Shown here: piece by piece, positions 54,358-61,518 of the stretch | Position numbering within the stretch: the stretch's first letter is position 1 | How the letters are laid out: each line of letters opens with the position of its first letter | Assembly (NCBI RefSeq): GCF_050717635.1 | Contig: NZ_JBOITO010000003.1 | Coordinates: forward strand, 124,001 to 188,000 | Direction of reading: 5' to 3' | DNA from: Clostridium_AD sp050717635 | GTDB lineage: Bacteria; Bacillota; Clostridia; Clostridiales; Clostridiaceae | DNA: 64,000 bases | Notes under the pieces: generated by a model | Database searches by the model: none | What the model saw: the letters and a program-made list of their open reading frames with translations, nothing else | Told to the model about the DNA's origin: nothing | Program-made: the position numbers and the translations under genes

Positions 54358-55014
54358 TTACTCTATATCAATTATTGTAATAGAATGAGTATCATATTTT
54401 ATTAATCCGTCTTTCTTCATTTTGTTTAATTCACGAGAAAGTGAAGGCCTTTGAATTCCAAATTTTTCAGCGAGTTCTTTTTTTGTGTATTTTAATTTAA
54501 TTGTGTTACTGCTTTGGGAAAAACTTTCATATATTAAAAAATCAATGATGCATTGTCTTATAGTTTTCATAGATAATGATTTGATTTTATCTGTCAAAAT
54601 TAAAGTTTTGTCTGAAATTGATTCAAGTAAATTATTTAAAAAAACCACATTTGTTTGGCATAGCTTTAAAATTAAATCCTTTTTTATATGAAGTATTATG
54701 GTATCAGTTTTCGCTATAATTGTCATAGGATAAAAATTTTTATGTGAAAAAAGCAAATTTCCACCTAAAACATCACCAATAGTAAAGTCACTAATAGTTA
54801 ATGCATTGCCATTTGAATCAATCTTTTGCACTAATATAGTGCCTTTTAGTATTATGTCAAAGCGTGTACACTTTTCATTTTGAAAATAAATGACAGAATT
54901 TTTTTTATAGTTTTTAATTTCATATAAATCTTTGGTGAACAAATGATTTAGATCTTCAAAAGAAAGGTCTTTAAATAAATCGAACTTCTTAAGTAGTGGT
55001 ATATAAGTTAGCAT
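54358..55014 (-). CDS. Crp/Fnr-family transcriptional regulator
   Basis: 218 residues. A cyclic-nucleotide-type beta barrel covers about 10-120 (GDVLGGNLLFSHKNFYP), followed by the dimer helix and a C-terminal winged helix with KKELAEKFGIQRPSLSRELNKMKKDGLI. No N-terminal cysteine set for an Fe-S cluster is present, so it is not a classical Fnr. It is divergent from the split permease genes, with a palindrome (55042-55057) in between, so it may control both. The ligand is unknown; nitrosative or redox signals are possible. Confidence 0.88.
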   Translation of the reverse strand: MLTYIPLLKKFDLFKDLSFEDLNHLFTKDLYEIKNYKKNSVIYFQNEKCTRFDIILKGTILVQKIDSNGNALTISDFTIGDVLGGNLLFSHKNFYPMTIIAKTDTIILHIKKDLILKLCQTNVVFLNNLLESISDKTLILTDKIKSLSMKTIRQCIIDFLIYESFSQSSNTIKLKYTKKELAEKFGIQRPSLSRELNKMKKDGLIKYDTHSITIIDIE

Positions 55015-55041
55015 ATAATAATTCTCTCCTATTCTGAAATT

Positions 55042-55057
55042 AGTAACCGTGGTAACT
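55042..55057. promoter_or_regulatory. Candidate Crp/Fnr operator between divergent genes
   Basis: AGTAACCGTGGTAACT is a 16-bp imperfect palindrome (AGTnACC-nn-GGTnACT) located 27 bases from the regulator start and about 90 bases before the permease gene. GTAAC-type half-sites are known for some Crp/Fnr-family regulators. Confidence 0.45.
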
Positions 55058-55148
55058 GATTTATATTCTAGATTAAATTATAATACAGGTAGAGATATTT
55101 TGAAAGGGGAAATTAAAATAACAGAAAAAAATTATGGGGGTAATTAGC

Positions 55149-55631
55149 ATGGATATATTTACTATCACACTTTGGGTTATTACTGGATCTTGGTTTATTT
55201 GGTCAATAATTAAAGATAAAAAGAGAACGATAGATTCTATTAAGATGTCAAAAGGCCTTATGGGAAACATGATGGGTGAAATAATCGGTATACTTTTTCT
55301 TATTGGTTTAATATTAACGTTTATTCCTCCTGATACAATAAAGCAATATATGGGTAATTCCAACGCTTTTATATCTACAATTGTATCAGCTTTTGTAGGA
55401 AGTATAACGCTAATACCTGCTTTTGTTGCTTTTCCACTAGTGGGTTCTCTTGTAAAGGCTGGAGCTAACATAGTACCAGTAGTTGCATTTTTAACAACGC
55501 TTACTATGGTAGGTGTTGTAACTTTTCCTCTTGAAAAAAGAGAGTTTGGCTTAAGGTTTACTATAGCAAGGAATTCTTTCAGTTTTATATTTGCCATTAT
55601 AATTGCTATATTAATGGGGGTAGTAATGTGA
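55149..55631 (+). CDS. Split permease, first half (YraQ/DUF318-like)
   Basis: 160 residues from the ATG at 55149, seven bases after GGGGGTA; the ATG at 55134 overlaps that site. It has about four helices. The core IPAFVAFPLVGSLVKAGANIVPVVAFLTTL resembles one half of YraQ/ArsP-type permeases, which are normally one chain of two similar halves. The second half is encoded next and overlaps by four bases (ATGTGA). Substrate unknown. Confidence 0.65.
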   Translation: MDIFTITLWVITGSWFIWSIIKDKKRTIDSIKMSKGLMGNMMGEIIGILFLIGLILTFIPPDTIKQYMGNSNAFISTIVSAFVGSITLIPAFVAFPLVGSLVKAGANIVPVVAFLTTLTMVGVVTFPLEKREFGLRFTIARNSFSFIFAIIIAILMGVVM

Positions 55632-56356
55632 GTTCAATTGTAAAAAAACTTAAAAATAATTTGTTCTTAACTTTAATAGTTACAATATATATAGTGATAG
55701 GAATTCTGATGCCCAGTAAAGCCATTCAGTCTTTAAATAACAGCTTATATTATATAAAAGAAATGCTTATAATTATGCCAGTTATATTGCTATTGACATC
55801 GCTTATTGAAGCTTGGGTTCCAAAAAAATCAATAGAAAGTGCCTTAGGTGAAGGTTCGGGTTTTAAAGGCTCTATATTTTCTTTCTTACTTGGAAGTTTT
55901 TCAGCAGGCCCTATATATGCAGCTTTTCCAGTGTGCAAAATGCTTTTGAAAAAAGGAGCAAGTGTTTCAAGTATAGTAATTATGCTCAGCACCTGGGCTG
56001 TAATTAAAATACCAATGCTTGCTAACGAAGCTAAATTTTTAGGACCTAAATTCATGGCTATAAGATGGTTTTTAACTACTATTTCAATTTTTATTATGGC
56101 ATATATTATATCAAGGTTGGTAAAAAAAGAGGATATACCTAGTGATGATATTTTGATTAATGAAGAAAGTATACTTACCATAAATGAGCAATGCTGTATT
56201 GGTTGTGGAATATGTAATAAAATATCGCCGGATAATTTTATTATAGAAAATAGAAAAGCGAAGGTGCTTAAGAAGTTAGTTAAGTCAGAGGAAAATAAAA
56301 ATATAAAAACAGCCATAGATAAATGCCCAGCTAAAGCTATCGGATATAAAAATTAA
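55628..56356 (+). CDS. Split permease, second half, fused to a C-terminal ferredoxin domain
   Basis: 242 residues, GTG start overlapping the previous stop. About five helices (SFSAGPIYAAFPVCKMLLKKG is the counterpart of the motif in the first half) fill residues 1-170. After a linker, residues about 193-240 form a single 4Fe-4S ferredoxin-like module: CCIGCGICNKISPDNF and a late DKCPAKAI. A permease joined to a ferredoxin suggests that transport is linked to, or sensed through, electron flow. The partner is the product of the gene at 55149. A terminator follows. Confidence 0.7.
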   Translation: MSSIVKKLKNNLFLTLIVTIYIVIGILMPSKAIQSLNNSLYYIKEMLIIMPVILLLTSLIEAWVPKKSIESALGEGSGFKGSIFSFLLGSFSAGPIYAAFPVCKMLLKKGASVSSIVIMLSTWAVIKIPMLANEAKFLGPKFMAIRWFLTTISIFIMAYIISRLVKKEDIPSDDILINEESILTINEQCCIGCGICNKISPDNFIIENRKAKVLKKLVKSEENKNIKTAIDKCPAKAIGYKN

Positions 56357-56363
56357 TAATAAT

Positions 56364-56400
56364 AAAGCTTAGAATTGTGAAAATAGTTCTAAGCTTTTAA
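56364..56400 (+). terminator. Terminator of permease-ferredoxin operon
   Basis: AAAGCTTAGAA / TTCTAAGCTTT, 11-bp stem (56364-56374, 56387-56397), followed by TAATTTAA. Confidence 0.75.
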
Positions 56401-56508
56401 TTTAAGGTGCATTTTTCAAGTTTATACAACATGAAGAATATTTGTTTAGTTCAGATAAAAGGATATCATTGTTAGGAGTTAGTTTACTTAAATGCTAGTA
56501 ATAATGTT

Positions 56509-56526
56509 ATATATGACATCATATAT
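56509..56526. promoter_or_regulatory. Palindrome upstream of spoIIP
   Basis: ATATATGACATCATATAT is an 18-bp palindrome (eight-base arms, CA centre) 24 bases before the spoIIP start. It may be a regulator site; the AT-rich context weakens the case. Confidence 0.3.
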
Positions 56527-56550
56527 ATGGTATAAACAGGGGGTATAAAG

Positions 56551-57732
56551 ATGAGTTACGAAGGTTTAAATTTTAAAGACAAGAATAAGAATGAACTAAA
56601 TGAAAAAGAATTTTTTTCAAAACACAATATTAAAAAAGGTAGTAATATGAAAATATTTGCAAGTATTTTTACATTACTCATCATTTTTTTATTAGGCATA
56701 ATTTTACCTAAAAGTGTTAAGGCAAATAATGAAGGGAAATATCGAAATTATTTTTATGTTAATGTTATTAATAATGTATTACCCGTAGCTGGGTGTTCAA
56801 ATAAAGTGGATCAGTCTACAAAAAGTGAAAATAGCATGAAATTAGCAGCTTTATCATTTTTAGGAATAGACATTTATAATCCTATATCAATAATAACAAA
56901 AGAAATTGCATATTTGGATAATAATGAAGGCAGTACTGATGTAAGTGTAGCTGATGAAAGCAACGGTGTGGAAAAAATAAAAGAATTTATTCTTACCCCT
57001 TTTAATTTAGATGATAAACAGGTAAATAAATCTGATGATAAAGTTAAGGCTGCTAATGTGATTGCAGACCTCTATAATCCTAATTTAAAACAAGTTCTAA
57101 ACAAAGCAAAACCAAGAGTACTTATATATCATACTCATACATGCGAAGCTTACCTCACTTCAGATAAAGAAACATTTAAAACTACCAATAGTTTGGATCC
57201 AACAAGAAGCGTATGTGCTGTAGGAGATGTAATAACCGAAGAACTGGAAAGTAAATATGGAATTGCGGTCATACATGATAAGACTGTGCATGATAAAGGA
57301 GATTATGATAATGCCTATAAAAAATCTGGAGTTACTTTAGATAAGTATTTAAAAGAATATAAAGATTTTGATTTAATTATAGATATACACAGAGATAGTG
57401 TAAAGAATAAGAATTCAGTAATGACTAAAATAAATGGGGTAAATGTTGCTCAAATTCAGTTTGTAGTAACTGATAAAAACCCTAGATATGCTAAGCAGAA
57501 AAAATTAATAAATTCCATGATAGGAATATCAAATAAATTATATCCGGATCTTTTGAGAGACAACCCAATCTATCCTTATCATTATGGACTTGGATTTTAT
57601 AACCAGAATAAAAGTGATAATGCAGTACTAATTGAAGTAGGAACATATACCAATGATATTGGAGAGGTGAAAAATACTGGTAAGTATTTATCAAGAATTT
57701 TAGCAGAGCAATTAAATAGCAAAAAAAAATAA
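56551..57732 (+). CDS. spoIIP: Stage II sporulation protein P (SpoIIP-like peptidoglycan amidase/endopeptidase)
   Basis: 393 residues. A cytoplasmic N-terminal tail of about 35 residues is followed by one membrane helix (IFASIFTLLIIFLLGIILP) and an extracytoplasmic domain. The SpoIIP metal site is visible: LIYHTHTCEAY (about 190-200), IIDIHRDSV (about 275-283) and the late IEVGTYTN. SpoIIP degrades septal peptidoglycan during engulfment in the mother cell. AGGGGG precedes the ATG. It is a stand-alone gene here, not beside gpr as in Bacillus, so it may be an extra paralogue. Confidence 0.85.
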   Translation: MSYEGLNFKDKNKNELNEKEFFSKHNIKKGSNMKIFASIFTLLIIFLLGIILPKSVKANNEGKYRNYFYVNVINNVLPVAGCSNKVDQSTKSENSMKLAALSFLGIDIYNPISIITKEIAYLDNNEGSTDVSVADESNGVEKIKEFILTPFNLDDKQVNKSDDKVKAANVIADLYNPNLKQVLNKAKPRVLIYHTHTCEAYLTSDKETFKTTNSLDPTRSVCAVGDVITEELESKYGIAVIHDKTVHDKGDYDNAYKKSGVTLDKYLKEYKDFDLIIDIHRDSVKNKNSVMTKINGVNVAQIQFVVTDKNPRYAKQKKLINSMIGISNKLYPDLLRDNPIYPYHYGLGFYNQNKSDNAVLIEVGTYTNDIGEVKNTGKYLSRILAEQLNSKKK

Positions 57733-57786
57733 TTTCATAGTTTTTCCAATGCCTCATATATTTAATTATTTGAGGTTTATTGGCAT

Positions 57787-57826
57787 TTGACAATAACCAA
57801 TAAAAGGAGTAGTATAATAATTATAA
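57787..57826 (+). promoter_or_regulatory. Promoter with PerR box before the Fur-family gene
   Basis: TTGACA (57787-57792) with TAGTAT/TATAAT 17 or 20 bases on. The -10 lies within GTATAATAATTATAA (57812-57826), a 14 of 15 match to the PerR box TTATAATnATTATAA. A bound repressor would block RNA polymerase, so autoregulation is predicted. Confidence 0.7.
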
Positions 57827-57907
57827 ATAGCAAATGCTAATATACATCCAAAGGATGATCGAATAAATTTATTAAATTAAAATATAAGGAGGGATATAAT
57901 TAGGGTA

Positions 57908-58399
57908 ATGAAAAAGGATGATTTTATAAATGAAGATTTAATGCATTTTAAAAAATTATTAAAAAATAATGGTTATGAATTTACGGCGCAAAAACAAATA
58001 ATACTTAAAACTATAATGAACTATAAAACCCATCTAAATGCAAAAGAAATATATGGAAAAGTAAGAGAAAAAAGTATAGGTCTTGCTACGATTTATAGAG
58101 CTTTAAAGGTGTTTAATGATTTAGGAATAGTGAAGGAAATAAATATTAATGGCATAAGTTATTACGAAATGAAAATATTTAGTGGGAAACCTCTGCATAT
58201 TCATTTTAAATGCTGTAAATGCAATAGTATAATTGATTTAGATAGTCAAAGCTTGAATCTTGACTATTTAAAGCTAAATAAAAAAATGGAAAAAGAAAAA
58301 GATTTAGAAATATATGATTCGAATATTATATTTGTAGGATTATGCAGTAAATGTAGGAAAGAAATAAAATGTAAAGATGGGGAAAATCTAAAAGAGTAA
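57908..58399 (+). CDS. perR: Fur-family regulator, probably PerR (peroxide sensor)
   Basis: 163 residues. The winged helix is at about 15-85 (TAQKQIILKTIMNYKTHLNAKEIY; GLATIYRALKVFNDLGI). The regulatory-metal and Zn sites include HIHFKCCKCN and the C-terminal CSKCRKEI, giving two CxxC pairs. The PerR box over its own promoter favours PerR over Fur or Zur. It would repress peroxide-defence genes in this anaerobe. GGAGGG lies 14 bases before the ATG, longer than usual, so the true start is slightly uncertain. Confidence 0.82.
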   Translation: MKKDDFINEDLMHFKKLLKNNGYEFTAQKQIILKTIMNYKTHLNAKEIYGKVREKSIGLATIYRALKVFNDLGIVKEININGISYYEMKIFSGKPLHIHFKCCKCNSIIDLDSQSLNLDYLKLNKKMEKEKDLEIYDSNIIFVGLCSKCRKEIKCKDGENLKE

Positions 58400-58422
58400 A
58401 AGTTAATTAAGTTTGTTAGCGT

Positions 58423-58451
58423 TTGACAATAATTCATATCAAGAGTACTAT
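58423..58451 (+). promoter_or_regulatory. Promoter of mrp gene group
   Basis: TTGACA (58423-58428), 17 bases, TACTAT (58446-58451). The upstream part TTTGACAATAA is the same as in the perR promoter at 57786, though the PerR box is absent here. Confidence 0.6.
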
Positions 58452-58512
58452 AAAAATGTTAAATGTTAAATGATAAATAATAAATGATAATATGCATATA
58501 GGAGATGATTTT

Positions 58513-59346
58513 GTGGCAGAATGTAATACATGTCCATCAAGTGATGGATGTTCAAAGGATAAGGAAAAGTGTATGATTGAAAATAATCCATTAAATAATG
58601 TTAAAAAAATTATTGGTGTAATGAGTGGTAAAGGAGGAGTGGGCAAATCTTCAATTTCTGTTCTTATAGCAAAACAATTAAAAGCTCTTGGTTATAGTGT
58701 AGGAGTATTAGATGCAGATATAACAGGACCAAGTGTTCCTAGACTTCTTGGATTAAAAGGTAAAAGAGCTACTAACAATGAACAAGGTATGTTACCTGTT
58801 TTAACTAGTGATGGTATGAAAGTTATGTCATTAAACTTTTTGACTGAAAACGAAGAAGATGCTGTAATTTGGAGAGGTCCTATGCTTTCAAATGTAGTTA
58901 AGCAGTTTTGGACAGATGTTATTTGGGAGGATCTTGATTATTTAGTAATTGATATGCCACCAGGAACAAGTGATATTGCATTAACAGTAATGCAAACCAT
59001 TCCAATAAATGGTATAGTTATGGTATCTATACCACAGGATCTTGTTTCTATGATAGTATCAAAAGCTGTTAATATGGCAAGAAAGATGAATATTAATGTT
59101 TTAGGTGTTATTGAAAACATGAGTTATATAACTTGCCCTGATTGTGGTAAAGAAATAAAACTTTATAATGGTGAAGGTACGGATAAATTTTTAAAGGAAA
59201 TGGATTTAAAGCTTTTAGCAGAACTCCCTATGTTGAGTAGCATAAGCAATTTAGCAGAGCGTGGATATGAAAGTGTAAATGAGAGTCTTGAACTTATTTT
59301 TAATCCTATAGTAACAAATATAATAAAGGATTTGGAGGAGAAATAA
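58513..59346 (+). CDS. Mrp/NBP35-family Fe-S carrier ATPase
   Basis: 277 residues from the GTG at 58513, which follows AGGAGATG; an ATG at 58492 lies before that site. The cysteine-rich N-terminus (CNTCPSSDGCSKDKEKC) can hold a cluster, as in NBP35. The deviant Walker A is GKGGVGKSS, and the later CPDC binds a bridging cluster in the dimer. It assembles or carries Fe-S clusters in the cytoplasm. Its stop overlaps the next gene's ATG by one base, tying it to the NifX-like protein. Confidence 0.9.
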   Translation: MAECNTCPSSDGCSKDKEKCMIENNPLNNVKKIIGVMSGKGGVGKSSISVLIAKQLKALGYSVGVLDADITGPSVPRLLGLKGKRATNNEQGMLPVLTSDGMKVMSLNFLTENEEDAVIWRGPMLSNVVKQFWTDVIWEDLDYLVIDMPPGTSDIALTVMQTIPINGIVMVSIPQDLVSMIVSKAVNMARKMNINVLGVIENMSYITCPDCGKEIKLYNGEGTDKFLKEMDLKLLAELPMLSSISNLAERGYESVNESLELIFNPIVTNIIKDLEEK

Positions 59347-59699
59347 TGAAAATAGCTATTTCGTCAGCGGGTAAAACTAGTGAAGATTTGTTAGATACAG
59401 TGTTTGGAAGATGTGAATATTTTCAAATTCATGATACAGAAACTGGAGATATTAAAGTTATAGAGAATAAAGGTAAAACAGCTAGTGGTGGAGCAGGGAT
59501 TGTTGCATCTAATCAATTAGTTGATGAAAATGTAAATGTTATAATTACAGGTAACCTTGGGCCTAATGCTTTTGAAATTATTGAAAAATCAGAAATTAAA
59601 GCATATAAATGTGAAAGTATAGTTATAAATTCAGTTCTTTTAAAGTATAGCAAGGGTGAACTGGAACAATTAAAAATGTCTGGTCCTGCACGTCACTAA
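59346..59699 (+). CDS. NifX/NifB-C-terminal-like cofactor-binding protein (dinitrogenase FeMo-cofactor family)
   Basis: 117 residues of the NifX/MTH1175-like fold: ISSAGKTSEDLLDTVFGRCEYFQIHDTETG, then VNVIITGNLGPNAFEII. Such proteins bind metal clusters or MoFe-type cofactors in non-nitrogen-fixing anaerobes, too, and often sit beside Mrp ATPases. Translationally coupled to the mrp gene. A second, different member follows at 59743. Confidence 0.85.
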   Translation: MKIAISSAGKTSEDLLDTVFGRCEYFQIHDTETGDIKVIENKGKTASGGAGIVASNQLVDENVNVIITGNLGPNAFEIIEKSEIKAYKCESIVINSVLLKYSKGELEQLKMSGPARH

Positions 59700-59742
59700 T
59701 TTATACAAATTTAATAAACCCAAATATAAGGAGGAATTATAA

Positions 59743-60099
59743 ATGAAAATAGCAGTTGCAAGTGAAGAAAAGAAAGTAAGTGGACATTTTGGATATTGTG
59801 AAGGTTTTACAATATATGATGTAGAGGAAGGAAAAACCTTAAGTAAGAATTTTACTCAAAATCCAGGACATAAACCTGGGTATCTTCCAGTGTTCTTAAA
59901 GGAATTGAATGTAAATACTATAATTGCAGGTGGAATGGGTGAAACAGCACAAAGGTTATTTAATGAAAAAGGTATTGAAGTAGTAGTTGGTGCACAAGGT
60001 TTAACTGATGAAGTAGTACAAAAATATATAAATGGTGAACTAAAATCAACAGGGAGTGTTTGCAAAGAACATGAACATGAAGGACATTGTAACGAATAA
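59743..60099 (+). CDS. Second NifX-like protein with His/Cys-rich tail
   Basis: 118 residues of the same family (MKIAVASEEKKVSGHFGYCEGFTIYDVEEG; NTIIAGGMGETAQRLFNEKG). It differs from its neighbour in ending with CKEHEHEGHCNE, a likely metal-binding tail. GGAGG precedes the ATG. It is probably a cluster or metal carrier working with the Mrp ATPase. A terminator follows, so the three genes form one unit. Confidence 0.85.
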   Translation: MKIAVASEEKKVSGHFGYCEGFTIYDVEEGKTLSKNFTQNPGHKPGYLPVFLKELNVNTIIAGGMGETAQRLFNEKGIEVVVGAQGLTDEVVQKYINGELKSTGSVCKEHEHEGHCNE

Positions 60100-60134
60100 T
60101 TATTTAGAATTAATAAATGTAGTATCATAATTAA

Positions 60135-60176
60135 TTTAGCTAGTCAAAAGATAAACTTTGACTAGCTAAAATTTTA
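60135..60176 (+). terminator. Terminator of mrp group
   Basis: Perfect 14-bp stem (60135-60148 with 60157-60170) and eight-base loop, followed by ATTTTAT. The rest of 60177-60318 holds only short frames with no convincing gene. Confidence 0.85.
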
Positions 60177-60318
60177 TAGAATAATTATGATTACTATTAG
60201 TGGGAGCTATCATAACTGTAGATGAGGAGAAAACTCGTGATACAGTTTGTTTTTTTATAGAGAGAAAAGAGCTTGTTTACTTATCATGAAGAAGATGAAT
60301 TACTTAAAAATTTAGTTA

Positions 60319-60372
60319 TTGACAGTTAAAATTTAATATGTTATTATAATTTTAGATACCCTATGGGGGTAT
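60319..60372 (+). promoter_or_regulatory. Promoter and CsoR/CstR-like operator of ferredoxin-thioredoxin genes
   Basis: TTGACA (60319-60324), 17 bases, TATTAT (60342-60347). Just after it, at 60356-60372, lies ATACCCTATGGGGGTAT, an ATACCC-N5-GGGTAT palindrome. G/C-tract palindromes with ATACC ends are typical operators of CsoR-family repressors, which sense copper or, in CstR, persulfide. No such repressor gene is in the window. Confidence 0.55.
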
Positions 60373-60445
60373 AAAAAACAATGAGATATTAACTAGTTGT
60401 TAACATATGGTATAACAATACATTAAATGAATATATTGAAAAGAG

Positions 60446-60643
60446 GTGAAGATTATTAAGGTTAAAGTAATTAACAGTAGATGCCCACAAAATCATCCAT
60501 GCCCATCAGTGAGAGTATGTCCAGTAAATGCTATTAAACAAGTGGGATTTGGCGCACCTAGTATTATAGAAGATAAGTGTACTAAGTGTGGTAAATGTAT
60601 AAAGTATTGTCCTATGGGTGCAATACAATTTGTAGAAGAGTAA
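60446..60643 (+). CDS. 2x[4Fe-4S]-type ferredoxin
   Basis: About 65 residues. The first cysteine set is CPQNHPCPSVRVCP and the second CTKCGKCIKYCP, so up to two clusters may be held, although the first has unusual spacing. Start choice is uncertain: GTG 60446 overlaps the only good ribosome site, AGAGGTG; if that site is used, the start would be a rare ATT at 60452 or 60455. It probably donates electrons to the thioredoxin-like proteins downstream. Confidence 0.8.
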   Translation: MKIIKVKVINSRCPQNHPCPSVRVCPVNAIKQVGFGAPSIIEDKCTKCGKCIKYCPMGAIQFVEE

Positions 60644-60710
60644 AAATATCACTATAAGAAAATATATTATAAATTGATAGATATATAGTCTAAAAATGGA
60701 GGTAATGATG

Positions 60711-61025
60711 ATGAAAGAAATAAATGATAGTCTTTTTAGTTTAGAAGTAATTGAAAATGATGTACCGGTGGTTGTAGATTTTTGGGCACCATGGTGTGGA
60801 CCTTGCAGAATGGTTGGCCCTGTTATGGAAGAATTAGATAAGCAATATTCTGGAAAGATAAAGTTTGTAAAAATAAATGTAGATGAAAATCCTATGGTTT
60901 CAAATAAATTTGGAATAGCAAGCATACCTACAATTATGGTGTTTAAAGGTGAAAAAGCAGTAGAAAATATAGTCGGATTTAGACCTAAAGCAGATTTTGA
61001 ACAAATATTAAATAAATATATGTAA
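60711..61025 (+). CDS. trxA: Thioredoxin
   Basis: 104 residues from ATG 60711 (ATG 60708 is equally possible), five to eight bases after GGAGG; the ATG at 60696 overlaps that site. The classical active site WAPWCGPCR gives C29 and C32, and the cis-proline is in ASIPTIMVFKG. A general dithiol reductant in the cytoplasm. It lies between a ferredoxin and an atypical thioredoxin. No thioredoxin reductase is nearby. Confidence 0.94.
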   Translation: MKEINDSLFSLEVIENDVPVVVDFWAPWCGPCRMVGPVMEELDKQYSGKIKFVKINVDENPMVSNKFGIASIPTIMVFKGEKAVENIVGFRPKADFEQILNKYM

Positions 61026-61086
61026 TATTTTTTAAAAATTATCTAGGTCTGCTGTTTATTTTAATAATTAAGAAGGAAGGGATATA

Positions 61087-61419
61087 ATGTTAGATACTAA
61101 TTTAAAACATGTTGACTCAGAAGAATATTTTAACGCATTGATAAATGATAATGATAACGTAATGATATGCTGTGGTAGAATGGGACCAATGTGTCTTCCT
61201 GTGTATAGTGCGATGGAACAGATAAAGGATGATTATCCAAAGGTAGAGTTTAGAGATATGGATTTTGATTCCATACATGCTCATGTAATCAAAAAACTTC
61301 CTGAATGTAGCAAATTTCGCGGGCTTCCTTTTACAGTGTATTACAAGAATGGGAAAGTTGTAGCAGCCACAACAAGTGTTCAAACTGAAGAACAAATAAG
61401 GGCAATATTAAATAGGTAG
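61087..61419 (+). CDS. Atypical thioredoxin-fold protein
   Basis: 110 residues. The overall thioredoxin pattern is kept, with the cis-proline segment RGLPFTVYYKNGK near residue 82. The active-site loop, however, reads CCGRMGPMC (residues 28-36), so the cysteines are spaced CC-x6-C instead of CxxC. The usual tryptophan is missing. It may be a specialised reductant, metal/sulfur carrier or inhibitor of the normal thioredoxin. AGAAGGAAGGG precedes the ATG. A terminator follows. Confidence 0.75.
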   Translation: MLDTNLKHVDSEEYFNALINDNDNVMICCGRMGPMCLPVYSAMEQIKDDYPKVEFRDMDFDSIHAHVIKKLPECSKFRGLPFTVYYKNGKVVAATTSVQTEEQIRAILNR

Positions 61420-61475
61420 TTTTGCAATTAGTCACGAAACATAACATTTTTTACAAGTACCTGTTACCTTATGAA

Positions 61476-61510
61476 AGCACTGAGATAATATTCTCAGTGC
61501 TCTTTTTAAT
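61476..61510 (+). terminator. Terminator of ferredoxin-thioredoxin genes
   Basis: AGCACTGAGA / TCTCAGTGCT, ten-bp stem (61476-61485, 61492-61501), then CTTTTTAATT. Its 3' arm is part of the duplicated target of the insertion element. Confidence 0.85.
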
Positions 61511-61518
61511 TAAAATAT
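61492..61518 (+). repeat. Target-site duplication, left copy
   Basis: 27 bases identical to 63180-63206. Depending on where the element's ends are placed, 24 to 27 bp are duplicated. Confidence 0.85.

Noticed and set aside
55750..56316. 188-codon antisense frame in the permease-ferredoxin gene
   Set aside because: Shadow frame; the plus-strand protein has clear helices and a ferredoxin motif.
60180..60300. Small coding frames between the mrp group and ferredoxin
   Set aside because: The frames are shorter than 35 codons, lack ribosome sites and resemble nothing recognised.
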